In this document: piece by piece, positions 11,662 to 22,865 of the stretch
Position numbering within the stretch: position 1 is the first letter of the stretch
Layout of the letters: every line of letters starts with the position of its first letter
Source of the DNA: Polyodon spathula
Taxonomy: Eukaryota; Chordata; Actinopteri; Acipenseriformes; Polyodontidae
Reading direction: 5' to 3'
Assembly (NCBI RefSeq): GCF_017654505.1
Contig: NC_054536.1
Span: 96,639,844 to 96,703,843, forward strand
Length of the DNA stretch: 64,000 nucleotides
Notes under the pieces: generated by a model
What the model saw: the letters and a program-made list of their open reading frames with translations, nothing else
Databases searched by the model: none
Told to the model about the DNA's origin: nothing
Translations under genes and position numbers: made by a program

Positions 11662-11817
11662 ATGGGGCACAAGAGGAAAACACTTCATGAGTATTGTGCA
11701 CAATACCCTGATCAAGGGCTGAAGTTTCTGCGGCCGGATGAAGCGGGCCCGTCTGCCTTGCCTCCAGTGACTGAGTCCAGCTGTGCTGAAGCAGGAGAAG
11801 GGCGGAGCTCAGAATAA
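11662..11817 (+). CDS. Short open frame, 51 codons, unknown
   Basis: An ATG at 11662 opens a 51-residue frame beginning MGHKRKTLHEYCAQYPD and ending GRSSE, stop TAA. The basic start followed by an acidic, Pro/Ser-rich tail resembles the first exon of some hAT or other transposase genes, but no catalytic motif is present and no convincing splice donor follows. The upstream 250 bp are less AT-rich than the surroundings and contain several CpG dinucleotides. I do not recognise the product. It may be the start of a decayed transposase or a chance frame. Confidence 0.2.
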   Translation: MGHKRKTLHEYCAQYPDQGLKFLRPDEAGPSALPPVTESSCAEAGEGRSSE

Positions 11818-12052
11818 TAAGTGCAAGTTAGTTCTGTTCAGCTATCTAATGTTCTGTTGCATGTTGAATATGATAAAGGGGTTTCTATGAATGAGACATT
11901 TCTCAATGGCATAAAAAGTCTGTTTTTTTATTTATTTTTTTTAATCATAAAGGTCGATTTCACCCATGCTCTGCTTGAATAGAAAAATAAAGATTGAAAT
12001 AAACGTCGATTTGACAAAAATAAATAAATTGAATAGTAGCAAGCCTAGTTAT

Positions 12053-12094
<42 letters not shown>

Positions 12095-13133
12095 TAATAA
12101 TAATAAAATCATTTAAGTGTTTTTGGAGACCCACAAAGCAAAGGGAAGGATATTTGCAGCGATCCAAGAAAGGGAATCTGTCACACAGTAAGGTTTTAGT
12201 AGGTTAGGATTAACAGAGCAGAAAGATACTTTCTCATCTTTCCTACTGTTCAAGGTGTGTCTGGTGCCTCTTTGCATGTGTGTAAAGAGCACCTTCCTCC
12301 CTCCCTTCCTGTGTTATATTTTATTGAGTACTACTATAAAGAACCGTCAGTTCCTAATCTTGCTGCAGTAAAAAAAGGCTACAGAGCAGTCTCGTGTTTC
12401 CAACCATGTGCACACAATCCAACCAGACCCCCCACCAAAAACAACACCAAAAAGAACTGAAATACTACTTTGTGTGTGTGCTCATGCACTTACACAGATC
12501 TGCTGTAACGCATCTACAGCAAACAACATCTGTAAAGGCACTGGGTTGTAATAGAGCAGGCATCAAGTACAGCATGTTCTTAGAACATCACTTACTACAA
12601 TACAAGTTAATACATTTTGTGCAGAGTGTCTCTCGAGAGTGGTGGACAATATCCCCAGTCTAAGAACAGTTGGGGTAATAAGAATAATGAAATGTGCAAC
12701 CTGTTCTGAACAAGCAGGACAGCAGGGATTCCAATAACAGCAGCAGCTCAGGTTAGACTAACGTGATGAATCCCCTTGTGTGCCAGATTCACAAAGCCCC
12801 CAGTCAAGCAAGGCGTTCACAGGCACTTCAAATCTCCACATCCCTTACAAGAGCCTTATTAGGGAAACCGAGGAAAAGGAAACGTTGTGAATGACCTTCG
12901 TGAGCCACTGACTAGGAAAGCCTGCTTCCATAATGCATTTCCTTTTCTAACATCTTAAAAAAAGAAAACTATAGAATAGTACAAAGAGGTTTAAAGAAGC
13001 CTTGATTCTGTTACTGTGTGTAACAACGAAGCTTAAAATAAATAGGCGAAAAACTGTCAGGTCAGAGCCTTTTAAAGTAAAAATAAATATATGATGAACA
13101 TTCCTTTGCCAATTAAGAGCAACACCATCTGAT
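11818..13133. other. No gene recognised; (TAA)n microsatellite at 12051-12107
   Basis: AT-rich DNA whose only clear landmark is the TAA/ATA trinucleotide run at 12051-12107 with one interruption. Short open frames near 12250-12660 show no recognisable protein features. Confidence 0.7.
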
Positions 13134-13410
13134 AGAGCACCCCTGGGACAGCTGAGCTCCCTCAGTCACTGCCTGTCAATCTCTCTGTGCTGCACACTCC
13201 CTCAGTCACTGCCTGTCAATCTCTCTGTGCTGCACACTCCCTCAGTCACTACCTGTCAATCTCTCTGTGCTGCACGCTCCCTCAGTCACTACCTGTCAAT
13301 CTCTCTCTGCTGCAGTACAGATAGAGCACCCCTGGGACAGCTGAGCTCCCTCAGGTCATTGCCTGTCAATCTCTGTGCTTCATGCTCTCTCAGTCATTGC
13401 CTGTCAATAT
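13134..13410. repeat. 40-bp minisatellite
   Basis: Four copies of a 40-bp unit, CTCCCTCAGTCACTGCCTGT then CAATCTCTCTGTGCTGCACA, start at 13157, 13197, 13237 and 13277. The preceding GATAGAGCACCCCTGGGACA block is itself repeated at about 13320, followed by two more degenerate units. Confidence 0.92.
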
Positions 13411-14740
13411 CCCTACTGAATTCCTAGAATTTCTACAATAACCCTACTGAATTCACAGAACTTTTACAATAACCCTACTGAATTCACACTCTGCCTCCTA
13501 TAACAACTTTACTAAATTCACACTTTGCCTCCTACAATAACCCTACTGAATTCATAGAACTTTTACAATAACCCTACTGAATTCACAGAACTTCTACAAT
13601 AACCCTACCAAATTCACACTCTGCCTCCTATAACAACTCTACTAAATTCACACTTTGCCTCCTACAATAACCCTACTGAATTCATAGAACTTTTACAATA
13701 ACCCTACTGAATTCACACTCTGCCTCCTATAACAACTTTACTAAATTCACACTTTGCCTCCTACAATAACCCTACTGAATTCATAGAACTTTTACAATAA
13801 CCCTACTGAATTCACAGAACTTCTACAATAACCCTACCAAATTCACACTCTGCCTCCTATAACAACTTTACTAAATTCACACTTTGCCTCCTACAATAAC
13901 CCTACTGAATTCATAGAACTTTTACAATAACCCTACTGAATTCACACTCTGCCTCCTATAACAACTTTACTAAATTCACACTTTGCCTCCTACAATAACC
14001 CTACTGAATTCATAGAACTTTTACAATAACCCTACTGAATTCACAGAACTTCTACAATAACCCTACCAAATTCACACTCTGCCTCCTATAACAACTCTAC
14101 TAAATTCACACTTTGCCTCCTACAATAACCCTACTGAATTCATAGAACTTTTACAATAACCCTACTGAATTCAAAGAACTTTTACAATAACCCTACTGAA
14201 TTCATAGAACTCCTACAATAACTCTACTAAATTCATAGAACTGCCTCCTACAATAACCCTACTGAATTCACACTCTGCCTCCTATAACAACTTTACTAAA
14301 TTCACACTTTGCCTCCTACAATAACCCTACTGAATTCATAGAACTTTTACAATAACCCTACTGAATTCACAGAACTTTTACAATAACCCTACTGAATTCA
14401 CAGAACTTTTACAATAACCCTACTGAATTCACAGAACTTCTACAATAACCCTACCAAATTCACACTCTGCCTCCTATAACAACTCTACTAAATTCACACT
14501 TTGCCTCCTACAATAACCCTACTGAATTCATAGAACTTTTACAATAACCCTACTGAATTCAAAGAACTTTTACAATAACCCTACTGAATTCAAAGAACTT
14601 TTACAATAACCCTACTGAATTCATAGAACTTTTACAATAACCCTACTGAATTCGCACTCTGCCTCCTATAATAACTCTACTAAATTCGCACTCTGCCTCC
14701 TACAATAACCCTACTGAATTCATAGAACTTCTACAATTTT
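13411..14740. repeat. 31-34-bp EcoRI-site minisatellite, about 1.3 kb
   Basis: Units of 31 or 34 bp built on ACAATAACCCTACTGAATTC, followed by CATAGAACTT, CACAGAACTT or CACACTCTGCCTC. A variant class reads ATAACAACTTTACTAAATTC. The variants recur in a regular order, giving a higher-order repeat of several units. Most units carry GAATTC and a single telomere-like TAACCCTA word. No coding content. Confidence 0.95.
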
Positions 14741-14986
14741 CTTAAACAAAAGAAAGTGAAACAGTAATACTGCACAGTAGGAAAAAAAGAAATCAGGAGT
14801 CAGAGATTTCCATATTGGATGCAAGATGTTAAATAATACCCAGTAAGAGTAGTGCAGGTGTACTGTAGCAATTCCTGTAACACACTCTATATCTCTCAGA
14901 CTTGTCTGCAGTACCTTGTTCTCTTTTATCCACAGATCAGGGGGTTTACATTATAATCAAAACCCTCCCTGCCCCTTCATAATACA

Positions 14987-15800
14987 GTAGTTTCCGGCTA
15001 AGAGAACACCTCTCTGGAAGCAAGCGAAGTGTTCTTATAGCCAAAGTGTTCTCTAAGACTGAGTTAGACACAATACGAATCAATAAATAAATAAATACAT
15101 ATGTATTACTTGTCATGACGCACATGCATTAACATATGAAATGAACTGAAGAAAAGCAATAGGCAAGTGTTTGTTAATAAACTAGAATAAAGTAAAAAGA
15201 CAAACTAACAATGAATGTCACACTAAATTAACACAGCACCCCAACACACGTTAAAAAATGCAGCAGCAAAATCCAAGACATGCACATTACTGAACAGAAA
15301 AGTAAAGAAACTCACCAAAACAAGAAACACCAAATTATTTGGAGACTCGTGCCTGATTCAGGTTTTTTTCAAGAGCACTAACAATTTCCAACTTTTTGTA
15401 GCAAAAGAAACAGTGGCACATTTCACCGTTTGTTTACATGCCATCTTGTACCGATGAGGTGCACTCGTGTATATCAGAATACAAAACGAGTCAACGATAC
15501 GACAGCAGTTCTGGAACGATTTAATAAACCAGTCAGTGTGCCACAAGACATTCTCACAATGACAAGTTGCTTCTGAAAAGACCATTTTAATTTAAGTTTG
15601 ATGAGTTTATCAGGTTACAAAACAGTACTATATCCGTTGTGAACAAATCGCTATCGGTGCCAAGAATGTGTTCTTTAAGCAAAGTCTGTTCCTTTGCCAG
15701 AGCATTTACAATGGGAAAAATCTGTTTCACCACAAGAGTGTTAACTTATGCGAAGTGTTCTCTTAGTAGGTGTTCCTATAGCTTATCGCTTAAGAATTCT
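14987..15800 (-). mobile_element. pogo/Tigger-like DNA transposon remnant
   Basis: The left end is TA followed by CAGTAGTTTCCGGCTAAGAG at 14987, with the CAG start and TA target typical of pogo/Tigger elements. GCTAAGAGAACACC on the left faces GTGTTCTCTTAGTAGG at about 15756 in inverted orientation. On the minus strand an ATG at 15444 begins MACKQTVKCATVSFATKSWK and LLVLLKKT, then a stop. This resembles the N-terminal CENP-B-like helix-turn-helix of pogo transposases. The rest of the transposase is missing or unreadable, so this is a truncated or internally deleted copy. The exact right terminus is unclear. Confidence 0.6.
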
Positions 15801-15944
15801 TTTTGTCAATTGAAACAATTTCCAGGTCTAAAATCAAACATTCAAACTAATAAAACCAAACAGCAGCTTGACTTCTTCCACTGTGGTTAATGAAAAGAGA
15901 AGTAAAAGCTATTGAACAAGATATTACAAAAGACAAACAAGCAA

Positions 15945-16043
15945 CACATTGAGAGAGAGAGACAGAGAGAGAGAGAAAGAGAGGGACAGAGAGAGAGAGA
16001 GAGAGAAAGAGAGAGGGACAGAGAGAGAGAGAAAGAGAGAGCG
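15945..16043. repeat. GA-rich microsatellite
   Basis: GAGA runs interrupted by GACA and GAAA. It abuts the splice donor of the candidate exon at 16050. Confidence 0.95.
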
Positions 16044-16049
16044 ACTCAC

Positions 16050-16076
16050 CTGTGTAGTAGGAAATTCTTGAAATAT
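16050..16076 (-). CDS. Candidate 27-nt microexon of an unidentified host gene
   Basis: On the minus strand a strong acceptor (TTTTTTCTATTTTCCTTGCAG written in two parts: a pyrimidine tract at about 16085-16100 and TTGCAG ending at 16077) precedes 27 nt, followed at once by the consensus donor GTGAGT (16049-16044). In the phase set by the upstream candidate exon (16828-16909) it reads IFQEFPTTQ with no stop. The intron between the two would be 751 bp and begins GTAAGA. Host-gene microexons of 27 nt are well known in vertebrates. I do not recognise the protein. Everything rests on splice signals and phase; no transcript evidence is available here. Confidence 0.45.
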
Positions 16077-16827
16077 CTGCAAGGAAAATAGAAAAAATAT
16101 TAGTTCAAGTGGTACAAAAAAACTAAATGTAATGATTCAAGCTTTTTGTTTGCAACAGCTGAAGAGAGACAGAGCCCCCTAGCTGTGAGACGGTTAGCAC
16201 AGCCAGCAGCTGACTCCGAACACACAATAACAGGACTGCCTGACTGCTGCAGTGCTTGGACAACAGGACTCGGAATGAATCCTACAGCTGTTAACCCCCC
16301 GAAGAAGCCAGAAGCCAATAGCATTTAAATTTACTGTTTTGTTTTTTGTTGCAGCTTGCTCTCCTGGGTGGGAGAATGTGGTTTCTGATGTAGGGTTACT
16401 CAGGGGAACGTTTACTGGAATATCTTTTAACAACACAGTAAAGGCACACATAGGGGCTACATGATGATGATGATGTTGTATAAAGTAACGCCACATCCCT
16501 TTGTGTGCTGTCCGATTTCAAATATGTAGACATACAATATATAATAGCATTTCAGGGAAAAAATGAGTTTAGAACAGTAGCTGTCCATAAAACAAATGAT
16601 AATATCTTGATCTTAATAGCTAAAGTTTGTAGCAGCTGTAACAAAATATTTAAAATAGACAAACAAGCTAGAATTGTACTGTATATTTCTGGCTTAATAT
16701 ACAAAATACAATATATGAAAAAATAATGAAACTTCTGAAGCACACTTTTAAATATATCTATCTATTTAACTGGAAATGCTGCTAACTCCAAACTACACCT
16801 TTGTTACAGTCATTACAATGTTCTTAC
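16077..16827 (-). other. Putative 751-bp intron between the two candidate exons
   Basis: GTAAGA at the 5' side (16827-16822) and TTGCAG at the 3' side (16082-16077). The interior is AT-rich without recognised elements apart from a short GAT run at about 16460. Confidence 0.4.
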
Positions 16828-16909
16828 TCTCAGCCACTGCTCCAGTGACTGGTATTCATTGCATTTCTCCAACCAACATTGCCCTGAGTTAGTTGAACCA
16901 GCAACAAAA
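16828..16909 (-). CDS. Candidate 82-nt coding exon of an unidentified host gene
   Basis: On the minus strand the acceptor GCATTATTTTGTAG ends at 16910, and the donor is AGA followed by GTAAGAAC at 16827. The 82 nt start with one base that completes a codon and then read FVAGSTNSGQCWLEKCN and EYQSLEQWLR without a stop. The exon ends on a codon boundary, which fits the phase-0 27-nt exon downstream. The composition is coding-like (Trp, Cys, charged residues) compared with the AT-rich flanks. I do not recognise the domain. The alternative is a chance open frame of about 74 codons that also runs through the splice sites. Confidence 0.5.
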
Positions 16910-17104
16910 CTACAAAATAATGCACACACATCAGCACATTTTCTATAAGGGGCACATGTTTTGATCACGATTTGCTTGTTCCGTGTGTTTCCAGATGCAC
17001 ACTTCAGTGAAATAGTAATTCCCTGCATTTCTAACATTGTATTTTTTTTTTTGTTTTCCCTGAAAAAATGGACAACTGTTGGAACGGGCCAAAATGAAAT
17101 AATC

Positions 17105-20100
17105 GGATATGCGTCTCACTCGTTTAACCGTCACAGTTCAGATATGCGTCTCACTCGCTTAACCGTCACAGTTCGGATATGCGTCTCACTCGTTTAACCG
17201 TCACAGTTCAGATATGCGTCTCACTCGTTTAACCGTCACAGTTCGGATATGCGTCTCACTCGTTTAACCGTCACAGTTCAGATATGCGTCTCACTCGCTT
17301 AACCGTCACAGTTCGGATATGCGTCTCACTCGTTTAACCGTCACAGTTCAGATATGCGTCTCACTCGTTTAACCGTCACAGTTCAGATATGCGTCTCACT
17401 CGTTTAACCGTCACAGTTCAGATATGCGTCTCACTCGTTTAACCGTCACAGTTCAGATATGCGTCTCACTCGTTTAACCGTCACAGTTCAGATATGCGTC
17501 TCACTCGTTTAACCGTCACAGTTCAGATATGCGTCTCACTCGTTTAACCGTCACAGTTCAGATATGCGTCTCACTCGTTTAACCGTCACAGTTCAGATAT
17601 GCGTCTCACTCGTTTAACCGTCACAGTTCAGATATGCGTCTCACTCGTTTAACCGTCACAGTTCAGATATGCGTCTCACTCGTTTAACCGTCACAGTTCA
17701 GATATGCGTCTCACTCGTTTAACCGTCACAGTTCAGATATGCGTCTCACTCGTTTAACCGTCACAGTTCAGATATGCGTCTCACTCGTTTAACCGTCACA
17801 GTTCAGATATGCGTCTCACTCGTTTAACCGTCACAGTTCAGATATGCGTCTCACTCGTTTAACCGTCACAGTTCAGATATGCGTCTCACTCGTTTAACCG
17901 TCACAGTTCAGATATGCGTCTCACTCGTTTAACCGTCACAGTTCAGATATGCGTCTCACTCGTTAACTGTCACAGTTCAGATATGCGTCTCACTCGTTAA
18001 CTGTCACAGTTCAGATATGCGTCTCACTCGTTAACTGTCACAGTTCAGATATGCGTCTCACTCGTTAACTGTCACAGTTCAGATATGCGTCTCACTCGTT
18101 AACTGTCACAGTTCAGATATGCGTCTCACTCGTTAACTGTCACAGTTCAGATATGCGTCTCACTCGTTAACTGTCACAGTTCAGATATGCGTCTCACTCG
18201 TTAACTGTCACAGTTCAGATATGCGTCTCACTCGTTAACTGTCACAGTTCAGATATGCGTCTCACTCGTTAACTGTCACAGTTCAGATATGCGTCTCACT
18301 CGTTAACTGTCACAGTTCAGATATGCGTCTCACTCGTTAACTGTCACAGTTCAGATATGCGTCTCACTCGTTAACTGTCACAGTTCAGATATGCGTCTCA
18401 CTCGTTAACTGTCACAGTTCAGATATGCGTCTCACTCGTTAACTGTCACAGTTCAGATATGCGTCTCACTCGTTTAACCGTCACAGTTCAGATATGCGTC
18501 TCACTCGTTAACTGTCACAGTTCAGATATGCGTCTCACTCGTTAACTGTCACAGTTCAGATATGCGTCTCACTCGTTTAACCGTCACAGTTCAGATATGC
18601 GTCTCACTCGTTAACTGTCACAGTTCAGATATGCGTCTCACTCGTTAACTGTCACAGTTCAGATATGCGTCTCACTCGTTAACTGTCACAGTTCAGATAT
18701 GCGTCTCACTCGTTAACTGTCACAGTTCAGATATGCGTCTCACTCGTTAACTGTCACAGTTCAGATATGCGTCTCACTCGTTAACTGTCACAGTTCAGAT
18801 ATGCGTCTCACTCGTTAACTGTCACAGTTCAGATATGCGTCTCACTCGTTAACTGTCACAGTTCAGATATGCGTCTCACTCGTTAACTGTCACAGTTCAG
18901 ATATGCGTCTCACTCGTTAACTGTCACAGTTCAGATATGCGTCTCACTCGTTAACTGTCACAGTTCAGATATGCGTCTCACTCGTTAACTGTCACAGTTC
19001 AGATATGCGTCTCACTCGTTAACTGTCACAGTTCAGATATGCGTCTCACTCGTTAACTGTCACAGTTCAGATATGCGTCTCACTCGTTAACTGTCACAGT
19101 TCAGATATGCGTCTCACTCGTTAACTGTCACAGTTCAGATATGCGTCTCACCCGTTAACTGTCACAGTTCAGATATGCGTCTCACTCGTTAACTGTCACA
19201 GTTCAGATATGCGTCTCACTCGTTAACTGTCACAGTTCAGATATGCGTCTCACTCGTTAACTGTCACAGTTCAGATATGCGTCTCACTCGTTAACTGTCA
19301 CAGTTCAGATATGCGTCTCACTCGTTAACTGTCACAGTTCAGATATGCGTCTCACTCGTTAACTGTCACAGTTCAGATATGCGTCTCACTCGTTAACTGT
19401 CACAGTTCAGATATGCGTCTCACTCGTTAACTGTCACAGTTCAGATATGCGTCTCACTCGTTAACTGTCACAGTTCAGATATGCGTCTCACTCGTTAACT
19501 GTCACAGTTCAGATATGCGTCTCACTCGTTAACTGTCACAGTTCAGATATGCGTCTCACTCGTTAACTGTCACAGTTCAGATATGCGTCTCACTCGTTAA
19601 CTGTCACAGTTCAGATATGCGTCTCACTCGTTAACTGTCACAGTTCAGATATGCGTCTCACTCGTTAACTGTCACAGTTCAGATATGCGTCTCACTCGTT
19701 AACTGTCACAGTTCAGATATGCGTCTCACTCGTTAACTGTCACAGTTCAGATATGCGTCTCACTCGTTAACTGTCACAGTTCAGATATGCGTCTCACTCG
19801 TTAACTGTCACAGTTCAGATATGCGTCTCACTCGTTAACTGTCACAGTTCAGATATGCGTCTCACTCGTTAACTGTCACAGTTCAGATATGCGTCTCACT
19901 CGTTAACTGTCACAGTTCAGATATGCGTCTCACTCGTTAACTGTCACAGTTCAGATATGCGTCTCACTCGTTAACTGTCACAGTTCAGATATGCGTCTCA
20001 CTCGTTAACTGTCACAGTTCAGATATGCGTCTCACTCGTTAACTGTCACAGTTCAGATATGCGTCTCACTCGTTAACTGTCACAGTTCAGATATGCGTCT

Positions 20101-20285
20101 CACTCGTTAACTGTCAACAGATGTCACAGTTCAGATATGCGTCTCACTCGTTAACTGTCACAGTTCAGATAATTCACTCGTTATGTCACAGTTCAGATAT
20201 GCGTCTCAGCGTTAACTGCACAGTTCAGATTGCGTCTCACTCGTTAACTGCACAGTTCAGATATGCGTCTCACTCGGTACAGTTA
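17105..20285. repeat. 3.2-kb satellite array of 35-bp and 34-bp units
   Basis: From 17105 to 17944 there are 24 units of 35 bp, (A/G)GATATGCGTCTCACTCG followed by (T/C)TTAACCGTCACAGTTC (type A). From 17945 the unit becomes 34 bp with GTTAACTGTCACAGTTC (type B): 15 copies, one type A at 18455, two B, one A at 18558, then 44 uninterrupted B copies to 20088. About five degenerate units follow, the first with an 8-bp insertion. In the first eight units the G/A and T/C variants follow the same four-unit pattern twice, a 140-bp higher-order repeat (17105-17244 and 17245-17384). No coding function. Confidence 0.97.
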
Positions 20286-20292
20286 AATGCGT

Positions 20293-20421
20293 CAACAACA
20301 AATAATACGTCAGCAGTTACGCATTTTCAACAACAAATAATGTCAGCGGTTTTTCGTAGTAACCATAAACATAATAATAATAATAATAATAATAATATAA
20401 TAATAATAATAATAATAATAA
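20293..20421. repeat. Short duplication and (AAT)n microsatellite
   Basis: TCAACAACAAATAAT followed by a GTCAGC word occurs twice (about 20293 and 20329). An AAT/ATA trinucleotide run spans about 20369-20421. The minus-strand poly-Ile/Leu frame is a repeat artefact. Confidence 0.85.
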
Positions 20422-20599
20422 ATGGCTTTTCATCGACATATAATGAATAAATCATAACACTACAATAAATAAACAAACTAGAACTGCCAGGCAGTTTTAC
20501 AGCTCCCAAGCCCCAGTATCAGTACCTATCTAAGCGTGTTTAGTTCTCAGTGTGCCAAGTTTAAAATCAGCAACTTCAACAATTCCACAGAAGATTTTG

Positions 20600-21168
20600 A
20601 ACTTTTTTTTTCAAAAATGCACCAGGCAGCCATCTTGTTTAACGCACAAATGCCATTTTTGAAAATGTAAATTTTACCGACACAGGCACGATGGTTTTCA
20701 AATTTGGAGTTAATCAAGTGAACCGTTTTTAAACTGAAGCAGTTTTAAATACAAGAAGAAAATGTAAGAATGGCAGCCATATTGTTTTATGAAAAATAAC
20801 CATTTTGACATATTTGTATTCCGCTGTCACCAGAAAGATGCCTACCAAGTTTGGAGTCTGTTGGTCAGGCGGTTTTCAAATAAAAGCAGTCTGCTGTTAA
20901 GGGTGTGTTTTGGTGAAATTTGTGGCAGCCATTTTACTATTGAATTGTATCGCAGCAACATCTGCTTTGCAAGCAGGTCTGGATGGTGACAATATTTCCC
21001 AAGTGTCAGATCAATCACTTCAATGGTTCCAAAGAAGAAGATTTCGTGAGGTTTCAAGAAGAAATGCGTCATTTGGCCGTTTCGGTTTAAAATCAGTTTC
21101 TTAAAAGTCTAGTGTCAAGGATGATGCTTGTGAAGTTTGGAGTTAATCAAGTAAACTGTCTGTCAACT
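20600..21168. repeat. Dispersed repeat family R, copy 1
   Basis: This copy shares a long series of words with 22260-22720: GCAGCCATCTTG/GCAGCCATATTG, CATTTTGACATATTTGTATT, ACCAAGTTTGG, GTCTGTTGGTCA, CTGTTAAGGGTG, GTGGCAGCCATTT, AAGTGTCAGATCAATC and GGAGTTAATCAAGTAAA. It is diverged and non-coding. It ends abruptly at 21168, where the LTR-like insertion begins. Confidence 0.75.
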
Positions 21169-22259
21169 TGTAACGATCACTGCACAACTGAGAAGCAGTT
21201 GTACTGTCCTCCCTAAGGAGATGCTACTGGCCCAATATCTATAACTAACTAAGTCAGCAAGAGTGACAGACAGCAAAAGCAGGGATGTCAGAAGTGTCAA
21301 TTTCACAAACAAACGGTTTATTGTTGTAAACTATAATGTAATAAATGAAATATGAGGACAACAACTTATTGCAGAGAACATTTAGTGGAAGGTACAGGTG
21401 AGTAAGAAAGTAACGTGAACTAAACAAACATCCAAACAAACTAACACTAAAGCGAAATGAATGCGGTGTCCGGGGGGCCTCCAATAAACTCCCCCACACA
21501 AACACCACGGCAATACAAAACCAACACCCCGACAGGCAAAAGAGACAAAGGTGAATGAATAATTATACAGGGAACCCAATCACAAAGACAGTCTTGATGG
21601 CAATGGATGATAAATGAAATTTAGGCCCAACAAGTCCAGGGAAGCAGTGCACATGTAATCCAAAGTAACAAAAGAACAAACCAAAACTACAGGAACCAAA
21701 GAATCAAAGTAAAGTAGAAAAAACCAGCAAACAGAAAAGGAATAATCTCACTAACAAATAATGAAGTCCCGAATAGAGTCCTGTACTGATGATGATGGAT
21801 GAAGGTTGATGAAAAAATAGCGATCATAGAAAATGATGAGTCTGTTGAGTAGTACTGGGTTGAGTGGTGAATAGCCATGTATCAGGAGAATCAGGAACAA
21901 AATGGAGACTGAACAAGCTAACAAAAACAACCATAAACAGACCTGGAACAGCAACTAAACTTAAACAAGTAACAGTGTAAACAAAAAAGAAAGGTTTAGA
22001 CAAAGTACAAGATTATCAAAAGAGTAAATGGATGCACCAGTATTTATCTAAAATAAAAGTTAGTTACACTGTAATAAGTAATATGCTGTTATTTGTAAAA
22101 TGGATTCCTCACGAGAAAAGGGAGTCTTCTCCTGGCCTAGCCAGCCAGCTTTAATACCGGTACTGGCTTCCAAGGAGCTCCGAGATTGGAGGAGTGGATA
22201 TCTGAATGAGCCAATGGGGGAAACGTACACCCACTTTATGGAGCAAGTTAACTGCCACA
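21169..22259. mobile_element. 1,091-bp LTR-like insertion (possible solo LTR)
   Basis: The segment interrupts repeat family R. It begins TGTAACGATCAC and ends GTTAACTGCCACA, so it has TG...CA ends, and it is flanked on both sides by AACT (21165-21168 and 22260-22263), consistent with a short target-site duplication. After removing it, the flanks join into the continuous family R sequence seen intact at about 22727. No protease, RT or integrase is encoded. An AATAAA word lies near one end on the minus strand (about 21318), fitting an LTR read on that strand. The family is unknown to me. Confidence 0.55.
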
Positions 22260-22865
22260 AACTGAGGCAGTTTTAAATTTCAGATGTAAACGTACACCTG
22301 GCGGCCATCTTGTTTTATAAAACATAACCATTTTGACATATTTGTATTCCATTGTTACTGGGACAATAACTACCAAGTTTGGTGTCTGTTGGTCAAACGG
22401 TGTTCAGATAGCAGCAGTTTGCTGTTAAGGGTGCATTTCACTAAAGTTTGTGGCAGCCATTTCGACATTAATTTTATCGCAGAAACCTCTGCTTCGCAAA
22501 TTTGATGCGGGTTTGGATGCTGATGATATATGCCAAGTGTCAGATCAATCGCTTCACCGGTTCCCAAGATGATGATTTCGAAATGTTTCTTAAAAAAAAA
22601 AAAAAAAAAAAAAGCGTCAAACAGCCATTTTCTTTTAGGTCAACACCATTTTTTTAAAAAGTCAGTTGTACTGATACAGTATCATTGAAGATGCTTGTGG
22701 GGTTTGGAGTTAGTCAAGTAAATTGTTTGTCAACTGATGCAGGTTTAAATTTCAAATGTAAATGTATAACCAACGGCCATCTTGTTTTATAAAACATCAC
22801 CATTTTCACATATCTGTATCCCATTGTTACTGGAACGAAAACTACCAAGTTTGGAGTTTGTTGGT
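22260..22865. repeat. Dispersed repeat family R, copies 2 and 3 in tandem
   Basis: Copy 2 runs from 22260 to about 22720 and copy 3 from about 22737 to 22865. GCGGCCATCTTGTTTTATAA / ACGGCCATCTTGTTTTATAA marks equivalent positions, as do ATTGTTACTGG and ACCAAGTTTGG. The period is about 470 bp. An A22 run (22592-22613) sits in copy 2. Copy 3 is cut at 22865 by the 33-bp minisatellite. Confidence 0.7.
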
